A stretch of 5,059 nucleotides of DNA from Chloroflexota bacterium. GTDB lineage: Bacteria; Chloroflexota; Dehalococcoidia; Tepidiformales; Tepidiformaceae. The notes beneath the pieces are model-generated. The model was not told the DNA's origin. It made no database searches and worked only from the letters and a program-made list of their open reading frames with translations. The position numbers and the translations under genes are program-made. Of the stretch, positions 1 to 4,650 are shown piece by piece. The DNA lies in assembly GCA_025350285.1 (NCBI GenBank), contig JANXYE010000306.1, positions 1 to 5,059 on the forward strand, written 5' to 3'. Within the stretch, counting starts at the first letter, position 1. Each line of letters starts with the position of its first letter.

Positions 1-476
1 GCCGCCTCTGGCCGAAACGTAGCCCGCGAATGAAGCAAAGTCCATCCCTCAAAGCGCCGAGTACACTTGCCGCCATCCACACCGGTCTCCTGCTCGTGCC
101 CATCGGGGCGGATTACGCGTCGCTCCGACGGGCCGCCTCAGCGGGCTCCGAAGGCATCGGACGCGGGACGACCCGCACGACATGGAGGTCGATTGCGCCG
201 CTGCAGTTCTTGCTCACGCCCGGATAGGTGCGGCAGGGACGGTGGATAACGGCCAGCCCGAGGCGGTCGCGTAGCACCTGGTTGGGGCTGACGCTTTTCG
301 TAACCGTGGGGTACTTCATCGCCGCCCGCGAGTCCGTCCGCCTCAGGCAGACGGTCCACTTCGCCGTCCTACATAGTTCGACCGCTGCGACCGCATCGAC
401 AGGGCCGATACCTGCTCCCGTTCGAGAAAGGTCAATAGCCCGTAAAGGGGGGCCTGTGTAGCATCCGCTCTGCTTC
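1..476. other. Upstream region without a supportable gene
   Basis: No reading frame here has both a recognisable protein and a good ribosome binding site. The best candidate is on the minus strand: an ATG at 319 reading down to a TAA at 113-115, 68 residues beginning MKYPTVTKSV and containing YPGVSKNCSGAIDLHVVR. The frame stays open upstream to a TTG at 517. I do not recognise it and see no Shine-Dalgarno before the ATG. A 65-residue plus-strand frame (30-227) also lacks a ribosome binding site and family features. No tRNA T-loop in a plausible cloverleaf, no rRNA and no CRISPR repeats were found. A short inverted repeat, AGGTGC (226-231) with GCACCT (274-279), encloses CAGCCC/GGGCTG and is too weak to name. 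The stretch may be a decayed gene or the leader region of hppA. Confidence 0.5.
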
Positions 477-546
477 GGCGCGTCTTGGGGGCGGCCGGCG
501 GGTACGTGTGCCCGCAACCGGCCGTTAGCAACGCGCCAATTTTTTT
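477..546 (+). terminator. Terminator-like two-tier hairpin with T-tract, directly upstream of hppA
   Basis: An outer stem pairs GGCGCGT (477-483) with ACGCGCC (531-537), 7 bp perfect. Inside it, CGGCCGG (492-498) pairs with CCGGCCG (518-524) and CGGG (499-502) with CCCG (511-514), with a CAA bulge at 515-517 and an 8-nt loop. The outer stem is followed after two A's by seven T's (540-546), the arrangement of a Rho-independent terminator. Only 9 to 15 bases separate the T-tract from the hppA start, leaving no room for a conventional promoter between them. The element therefore either ends an upstream transcript while hppA starts from within or before it, or acts as an attenuator in the hppA leader. 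I did not match it to a known riboswitch class. The structure is read by eye and no folding energy was calculated. Confidence 0.55.
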
Positions 547-550
547 GAGA

Positions 551-554
551 GAGG
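551..554 (+). promoter_or_regulatory. Ribosome binding site of hppA; favours the ATG at 562
   Basis: The purine run GAGAGAGGG (547-555) contains GAGG at 551-554, the best match to the Shine-Dalgarno core. It ends one base before the ATG at 556 but seven bases before the in-frame ATG at 562. The second ATG is therefore the better-spaced start, and the two differ only by an N-terminal Met-Pro. Confidence 0.6.
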
Positions 555-561
555 GATGCCC

Positions 562-2991
562 ATGCTCCTCGCCCAGATCATGATTCCATTGGCCTCGGCG
601 GCCGCCGTCCTGTTCGCAATCTGGCTGGCAATCGATGTCCTGCGGCGTGACAAGGGCACGCCCGCTATGCAGGAAGTGGCCGGCACGATTCTCGAAGGGG
701 CGAACGCCTTCCTGAGCCGCCAGTACAAAACCATCAGTTTGTTGGCCATCGTGACTTCGGTTGTGGTCGGAGTCATCGTCGGAGTGTTCAAGGAATCCGG
801 CGAGACCGGCGTCCTCACCTCCGTCGCCTTCATCGTCGGCGCTTTCGCGTCTGGCGTTTCCGGCTACATCGGCATGTCTATCGCGGTGCGCGCGAACGGC
901 CGGACGGCGGCGGCGGCGCAAAAGAGCTTGAGCGACGCGATCAACACCGCGCTTCGCGGCGGCGCCGTCTCCGGCTTCCTCGTTGTCGCCCTCAGCCTCA
1001 TCGGCGTAGCGAGCATCTTCGCCATCTACAGCCGTATCCTCGGGCACTCCATCGACGAAACGCCGTTCCTCATCGTCGGCTTCGGCTTTGGCGCCAGCTT
1101 CGTTGCCCTCTTCGCCCAGCTCGGCGGTGGTATCTATACCAAGGCCGCCGATGTTGGCGCCGACCTCGTGGGCAAGGTCGAAGCAGGTATCCCCGAAGAC
1201 GACCCGCGCAACGCGGCCGTCATCGCGGACCTCGTCGGCGACAACGTTGGCGACTGCGCGGGCCGCGGCGCCGACCTCTTCGAATCCATGTCCGCCGAGA
1301 ACATCGGCGCGATGATCCTTGGCGTAGCCATCTACACGGCCACCAACAAGGTCGAATGGATCCTCTTCCCGCTCGTGCTCCGCTCGTTCGGGGTCTTCGC
1401 CACGATTATCGGAATGATGACGGTCCCCTTCTGGTCGAAGCGAATCAAGGATCCGATGGGCGCCCTCAACGGCGGCTATTGGGTGATTACGGCGCTGAGC
1501 ATCATCGGGCTCGGGATAGCCACCCGTGCGATGCTTGGCGACGTCTGGTACTGGTTCTTTGGCTGCGGCCTGATTGGCATCGCCACCGGAATCGCTTTCG
1601 TCTACATCACGCAGTACTACACGGCCGGCGCCTGGCGGCCGGTCCAAGAGATAGCACGTGCCAGCCGCACCGGCCCGGCCACGAACATCATCATCGGCAC
1701 CGCCGTCGGCTTCGAAACCACGGCCGTGACCGCGATCACCGTTGGTCTCGCGTTGGTCGGGTCGTTCGTCCTCGGCTCTCACGCCGACCTGACGAACGTC
1801 GATGCCCTCTCGACGGGCGTCTTCGGGACAGCGGTCGCCACCATGGGCATGCTCATGTCGGCCGCCTACGTCCTCGCCATGGACACCTTCGGGCCTATCA
1901 CGGACAACGCCGGGGGCATCACCCAGTTCGCTGAGGCGGGCGATGAGGCCCGCGAAATCACGGACAAGCTCGACACGGTCGGAAACACCACGAAGGCGCT
2001 CACCAAGGGCTACGCCGTCGGGTCCGCCGCGCTCGCCGCCTTCCTGCTCTTCACCGCCTATCTCGATGAGGTGCGCGGCGAATTCGGCAAGATCGGCATC
2101 GATAACCCTGGCCGCTATGTCGCGAACACGCTCGAACTCAACCTCGCGCCGCGCGACATCAACGGCACGCCGACCCGTGACGCATTCACCAAAGCTATCG
2201 CCGCCTATGGTGACCAGCTCAAGGGCATCACGAAATTGAGCGCCCTCGACCGTGAGACGCTGATCGTGTCGGACCAGAAGGGCACGCGGGCCATCCTCGA
2301 CCGGCGTGAGAAAGACGGGACAATCACCCCGGCCGAGCGGGCCAGTATTCAGGGCAGCCCCCTGCCGCTCCCGCGTATTATGCCGATAAACCTCGGCAAG
2401 GTTGAGGTCTTCGTCGGGGGATTGTTGGGCGTAATGCTCGCCTTCCTCTTTAGCTCACTGGCCATCCGGGCCGTGGGCAAGGCGGCGAGCGGCATCATCG
2501 AAGAGGTGCGCCGCCAGTTCCGCGAGCACCCGGGAATCATGGATGGGACGGAGCGGCCGGACTACACGCGCGCCGTCGATATCACCACCCGCGCCGCCCT
2601 GCGTGAGATGGTGGTCCCGGGTGTCCTGGCGATCGGCCTGCCGATTGCCGTCGGGGTCACCTTCCGCTACGCCTTCGGTGGCGATGGCAACGAAGGCTGG
2701 CTCTCCGTCGCCGGCATGCTCATGGTCGGCACCATCGGCGGCGTCCTCCTCGCGACCTTCCTGAACAACGCGGGTGGGGCCTGGGATAACGCCAAGAAGT
2801 TCATCGAAACGGGCGACATGAAGGATGAGAACGGCAACGTCATCGGCAAGGGTTCCGACATCCACCAGGCCGCGGTCGTCGGCGACACGGTCGGTGACCC
2901 ATTCAAGGACACGGCCGGGCCCGCCCTCCACGTCCTCGTGAAGCTGCTGAGCACGATCACGCTCGTGCTGGCCCCGCTCTTCATCAGTTAA
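562..2991 (+). CDS. hppA: Membrane-embedded proton-pumping inorganic pyrophosphatase (H+-PPase), K+-independent type
   Basis: This integral membrane enzyme hydrolyses cytosolic pyrophosphate and uses the energy to pump H+ outward. It removes biosynthetic PPi and supports the proton gradient. The protein is 809 residues from the ATG at 562 (811 from 556), longer than the usual roughly 650-770. Many hydrophobic helices are visible, the first at about residues 6-24. Signature motifs in order are DVGADLVGKVE (197-207), GDNVGDCAGRGADLFE (226-241), DTFGPITDNAGG (441-452), GNTTKALTKG (474-483), NNAGGAWDNAKK (735-746) and GDTVGDPFKDTAGP (774-787). These supply the Asp, Asn and Lys residues that bind Mg-PPi and couple transport. 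Lys478 and Thr481 in GNTTKALTKG are the family marker of K+-independent H+ pumps; K+-dependent members have Ala and Gly there. About 100 hydrophilic residues (504-606) enlarge the loop between the helices known as TM12 and TM13, which faces outside. The gene stands alone between two hairpins. All core motifs are intact, so activity is expected. Confidence 0.97.
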   Translation: MLLAQIMIPLASAAAVLFAIWLAIDVLRRDKGTPAMQEVAGTILEGANAFLSRQYKTISLLAIVTSVVVGVIVGVFKESGETGVLTSVAFIVGAFASGVSGYIGMSIAVRANGRTAAAAQKSLSDAINTALRGGAVSGFLVVALSLIGVASIFAIYSRILGHSIDETPFLIVGFGFGASFVALFAQLGGGIYTKAADVGADLVGKVEAGIPEDDPRNAAVIADLVGDNVGDCAGRGADLFESMSAENIGAMILGVAIYTATNKVEWILFPLVLRSFGVFATIIGMMTVPFWSKRIKDPMGALNGGYWVITALSIIGLGIATRAMLGDVWYWFFGCGLIGIATGIAFVYITQYYTAGAWRPVQEIARASRTGPATNIIIGTAVGFETTAVTAITVGLALVGSFVLGSHADLTNVDALSTGVFGTAVATMGMLMSAAYVLAMDTFGPITDNAGGITQFAEAGDEAREITDKLDTVGNTTKALTKGYAVGSAALAAFLLFTAYLDEVRGEFGKIGIDNPGRYVANTLELNLAPRDINGTPTRDAFTKAIAAYGDQLKGITKLSALDRETLIVSDQKGTRAILDRREKDGTITPAERASIQGSPLPLPRIMPINLGKVEVFVGGLLGVMLAFLFSSLAIRAVGKAASGIIEEVRRQFREHPGIMDGTERPDYTRAVDITTRAALREMVVPGVLAIGLPIAVGVTFRYAFGGDGNEGWLSVAGMLMVGTIGGVLLATFLNNAGGAWDNAKKFIETGDMKDENGNVIGKGSDIHQAAVVGDTVGDPFKDTAGPALHVLVKLLSTITLVLAPLFIS

Positions 2992-3009
2992 GTCCAGACG
3001 TTGCAGACG

Positions 3010-3047
3010 AAATCGAGCACCCGCGATCAATCGCGGGTGCTCGATTT
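3010..3047 (+). terminator. Perfect 17-bp hairpin after hppA, probable terminator
   Basis: AAATCGAGCACCCGCGA (3010-3026) and its exact reverse complement (3031-3047) flank a TCAA loop, starting 19 bases after the hppA stop. The outer end of the stem is A/T-only (AAAT/ATTT), so the 3' arm ends in TTT, but the next bases are GTGTAAGC and there is no extended T-tract. It fits a Rho-independent terminator with a short tail, possibly working on both strands, or a 3' stabilising hairpin on the hppA mRNA. Confidence 0.75.
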
Positions 3048-3067
3048 GTGTAAGCTGGACGTGATTC

Positions 3068-3074
3068 AGGAGGT
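3068..3074 (+). promoter_or_regulatory. Strong Shine-Dalgarno for the 99-residue protein gene
   Basis: AGGAGGT is a full match to the Shine-Dalgarno consensus and lies five bases before the ATG at 3080. It fixes that start and is good evidence that this small unrecognised gene is really translated. Confidence 0.85.
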
Positions 3075-3079
3075 GCGCG

Positions 3080-3379
3080 ATGGACGTCGCGGCTCAAGCC
3101 ACTCAGAAGACCGACGACTTCCAGCTCGATCCGACGCGGAGAGTGTCGGTCGGTGAGGTTCTGCGCGTTATCCCTGAGCAATGGATCGTGATGGCCGTCA
3201 CCCGCTACAACGAGCGGGACGAACCAGTCGAAGGGTTCGTGGTCTCGCACGGCCGGGACAGGAAGCAAGTGGTTCGCCGCGCGCCGAACATCGTGAACGA
3301 GCTGCCCCCCGGGGGACTAGGCGTCTTCTACTTCTTCTCTAACCGGGCGAGCGTGCCACACAGTCTCGTGACCACATAG
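3080..3379 (+). CDS. Small protein of unknown function, partner of the downstream protease-like gene
   Basis: The product is 99 residues, soluble, without a signal peptide or membrane helix. The first 20 residues are polar and probably flexible. The body, about residues 22-88, shows the pattern VGEVLRVIPEQWIVMAV, then VEGFVVSHGRDRKQVVRRA, then GVFYFFSN. This layout (short helix, P-x-Q-W-hydrophobic strand, G-x-V-x-x-H-G strand, helix, final hydrophobic strand) resembles small DUF5678-like proteins that I recall sitting next to retroviral-type aspartyl protease genes in Chloroflexota and Cyanobacteria. Their function is unknown to me. No catalytic residues can be named. Translation is well supported by the AGGAGGT site. 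The stop lies 13 bases before the TTG start of the next gene, so the two are probably one operon. The family assignment is from memory and tentative; that it is a real gene is fairly secure. Confidence 0.8.
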   Translation: MDVAAQATQKTDDFQLDPTRRVSVGEVLRVIPEQWIVMAVTRYNERDEPVEGFVVSHGRDRKQVVRRAPNIVNELPPGGLGVFYFFSNRASVPHSLVTT

Positions 3380-3380
3380 T

Positions 3381-3391
3381 GGAGTCGACTC
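3381..3391 (+). promoter_or_regulatory. Ribosome binding site supporting a TTG start, embedded in a palindrome
   Basis: GGAG (3381-3384) lies eight bases before the TTG at 3393, normal Shine-Dalgarno spacing, and there is no in-frame ATG between the preceding stop and the conserved part of the protein. The site overlaps the 10-bp palindrome GAGTCGACTC (3382-3391), which may be chance. Confidence 0.5.
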
Positions 3392-3392
3392 G

Positions 3393-3788
3393 TTGACTGT
3401 TGTCGTGGCGTTCCAGTGGCGGTTGGAGCCGGCGGTCGTTGTTCTGAACCTCCGCGGTCTGCGGACATCCCGCGCCGATGTGGCCGCCGTCATCGCGCCG
3501 ATCTTCCCATCTTCTTGGATTCATGCGGAACTTGTTGCGGACCTCCGCATCCTTGGGCGGATCGTGGAGTCCGCGGGGCCCGGAAGGGTCCGCCTGCCGA
3601 TCGCCGCACAGGGCGAATCGTGCGGATCCCTTACCTTCGTACAGCGGAAAACTCCACTCCCGTTTCGGCTTGAGCGTGGGGGCTCGCGCGCACAAATCAT
3701 GCTCGGCCTCGATTTCCTTGCGTTGTTCCGCGAGACGCGGCTCACCTTCGAAGGCAATACCGCCCGGCTGACCATGGAACGGCGCTGA
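3393..3788 (+). CDS. Retropepsin-like aspartyl protease fold protein, catalytic motif apparently lost
   Basis: The product is 131 residues, about the length of a single-domain retroviral-type aspartyl protease, starting at TTG behind a GGAG site. The C-terminal part carries the family's closing signature: GLDFL at 105-109, then FRETRLTF and ARLTMER to 130, as in the typical I-L-G-x-D-F-L-x-x-F-x-x-T pattern. The N-terminal strand PAVVVLNLRG (13-22) also fits. Where the catalytic D-T/S-G should stand, before the helix I read as AELVADLRI (45-53), the sequence is VIAPIFPSSWIH, with no Asp-Thr-Gly or Asp-Ser-Gly anywhere in the protein. The other two frames give no D-T-G there either, so a simple frameshift does not explain it. 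I infer a protease-fold protein that has lost catalysis, perhaps with a binding role. An unrelated small beta protein is the alternative. It follows the 99-residue gene by 13 bases, the same pairing seen for active members of the family. Confidence 0.7.
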   Translation: MTVVVAFQWRLEPAVVVLNLRGLRTSRADVAAVIAPIFPSSWIHAELVADLRILGRIVESAGPGRVRLPIAAQGESCGSLTFVQRKTPLPFRLERGGSRAQIMLGLDFLALFRETRLTFEGNTARLTMERR

Positions 3789-3867
3789 GCGAGCGGCGGC
3801 GGGCCTCGTGGCCTGGCACCTCGGCGCGGATGTCCGCTTTCAGCGTCGTACGGACGCCGATACTCCG

Positions 3868-3897
3868 TTGTCGGGATAACGCCCGGCCCGCTATTCT
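3868..3897 (+). promoter_or_regulatory. Probable promoter of the toxin-antitoxin operon, leaderless
   Basis: TTGTCG (3868-3873) and TATTCT (3892-3897) each match the -35 and -10 consensus at four of six positions and are 18 bases apart. The -10 ends six bases before the antitoxin ATG at 3904, so transcription would begin at or beside the start codon, and no Shine-Dalgarno precedes it (GGTTGG only). The inverted repeat CGGG-N6-CCCG (3872-3885) lies between the two boxes and is a candidate operator for autoregulation by the antitoxin, which is usual for such modules. Promoter and operator are inferred by eye. Confidence 0.5.
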
Positions 3898-3903
3898 GGT
3901 TGG

Positions 3904-4206
3904 ATGAAAGCCGTCACGTTGACCGATGCCGCGCATGATCTCGGGGCCCTAATTGATGCGGTAACCGCCGGCGAGACCATTGTCATCACCGAAGGCGGCG
4001 TTCCGGTCGCGAATCTTGTGGCTCCGGCGGCCGCTGAGGCAATCGACTGGGAGGCGCGCCTCGATCGTCTCGAACGCGAGGGGGTTATACGCCGTGGCAC
4101 GCTCGGTCCGCCGGACCCACGGATTCTTCAACCGTTCCCAGCCGGACTCCGACCGGCTGGTGTCCTCCAGGCTCTCCTCGACGAACGTTGGGAGAGTGAG
4201 CGATGA
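3904..4206 (+). CDS. Phd/YefM-family antitoxin of a VapBC-type module
   Basis: The product is 100 residues. The N-terminal domain (about 1-42) has the Phd/YefM fold pattern: MKAVTLTDAAHDLGALIDAV, then the beta hairpin GETIVITEGGVPVANLV. In this family that domain dimerises and binds operator DNA. The C-terminal half (about 45-100) is charged and ends in VLQALLDERWESER, the kind of helical tail that wraps the toxin and blocks its active site. The stop overlaps the toxin start as ATGA (4203-4206), so the two are translationally coupled. The ATG has no Shine-Dalgarno, consistent with a leaderless message from the promoter just upstream, and this start gives the full conserved N-terminus. The product likely represses its own operon alone and with the toxin. 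An 8-bp hairpin lies in its coding region at 4138-4160. Confidence 0.9.
   Translation: MKAVTLTDAAHDLGALIDAVTAGETIVITEGGVPVANLVAPAAAEAIDWEARLDRLEREGVIRRGTLGPPDPRILQPFPAGLRPAGVLQALLDERWESER
4138..4160 (+). repeat. Perfect 8-bp inverted repeat inside the antitoxin gene, before the toxin start
   Basis: CCAGCCGG (4138-4145) and CCGGCTGG (4153-4160) flank the loop ACTCCGA. The transcript could form a GC-rich hairpin 30 bases upstream of the toxin ribosome binding site. It encodes the residue near-repeat PAG-LR-PAG, so the symmetry could also come from codon choice. Confidence 0.5.
4191..4194 (+). promoter_or_regulatory. Ribosome binding site of the PIN toxin, inside the antitoxin gene
   Basis: GGAG ends eight bases before the toxin ATG at 4203. 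The toxin thus has its own Shine-Dalgarno, unlike the antitoxin, in addition to coupling through the ATGA overlap. Confidence 0.65.
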
Positions 4207-4631
4207 GGTTTTGGGACAGCTCGGGCATTGTCCCGTTGCTCGTTACCGAAGCGACATCGCTCGACCTGACCGCCTTGTACGCTGAGGATTCGGCGATCAC
4301 GGTGTGGTGGGGCACGCCCGTGGAATGCGCTTCGGCTATCGCTCGACGGCGGCGGACCGGAGACCTCACCGACGAAGCCGCGCACACGGCCGTGGAGCGA
4401 TTGCGTATCCTGGCCGACCGTTGGACCGAAGTCTCACCGTCTGCCCGGCTTCGCTTCGAGGCCTCCCGCCTCGTCGCCGCCTACGACCTGCGCGCCGCGG
4501 ACGCCCTCCAGCTCGCCGCCGCGCTCGCGGCGGCCGCGGGCGAGCCCGGCTCGCTGCCGTTCGTCTGCCTCGACCGGCGTCTTCGCGCCGCCGCCGAACT
4601 TGAGGGCTTCGTCACCCTCGCGCTGCCGTGA
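4203..4631 (+). CDS. vapC: VapC-type PIN-domain ribonuclease toxin
   Basis: The product is 142 residues, one complete PIN domain. Members of this family are Mg2+/Mn2+-dependent endoribonucleases that cleave tRNA or rRNA and stop translation when the antitoxin is lost. The acidic active-site residues appear in the expected order: Asp5 in RFWDSSGIVPLL, Glu41 in TPVECASAI, Asp100 in RAADALQLAAAL and Asp124 in FVCLDRRLRAAAELEGF. None is missing, so the toxin looks intact. It is the second gene of the module, overlapping the Phd-type antitoxin by four bases, and has a GGAG site eight bases before its ATG. Its RNA target cannot be told from sequence. The name vapC follows the PIN domain and operon order; the antitoxin is of the Phd/YefM fold and not AbrB or RHH type, a common mix. 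Confidence 0.92.
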   Translation: MRFWDSSGIVPLLVTEATSLDLTALYAEDSAITVWWGTPVECASAIARRRRTGDLTDEAAHTAVERLRILADRWTEVSPSARLRFEASRLVAAYDLRAADALQLAAALAAAAGEPGSLPFVCLDRRLRAAAELEGFVTLALP

Positions 4632-4650
4632 GCCAGCAAAGGATGACCTC

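Noticed and set aside
421..430. TTCGAGA resembling a tRNA T-loop
   Set aside because: The flanking bases do not form a 5-bp T-stem and no acceptor or anticodon stems surround it.
455..464. TAGCAT (459-464) as a -10 box for hppA
   Set aside because: It fits TANNNT, but no -35-like sequence lies 16-19 bases upstream, so the match is too weak to call.
300..555. Known riboswitch, especially fluoride, in the hppA leader
   Set aside because: Fluoride riboswitches do precede pyrophosphatase genes in some bacteria, but I could not find their conserved GG-GAUG core and matching pseudoknot here. No c-di-GMP or cobalamin core was visible either.
343..1782. 479-residue open frame on the minus strand
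   Set aside because: It lies opposite hppA, is dominated by Asp, Glu, Arg, Gly and Ala as expected for an antisense shadow of a GC-rich gene, and has no domain pattern. The plus-strand gene is certain.
2455..3030. 191-residue open frame on the minus strand over the 3' end of hppA
   Set aside because: Same shadow composition. It would start inside the terminator hairpin and has no family signature.
3478..3771. Alternative plus-strand frame over the protease-like gene
   Set aside because: It is rich in Ser, Arg and Pro without any family pattern, and was checked for a D-T-G motif that a frameshift might have displaced; none was found.
4515..4534. 9-bp inverted repeat GCCGCCGCG/CGCGGCGGC in the toxin gene
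   Set aside because: It is made of GC-rich alanine codons in the LAAALAAA stretch, with only two bases between the arms. Codon bias explains it.
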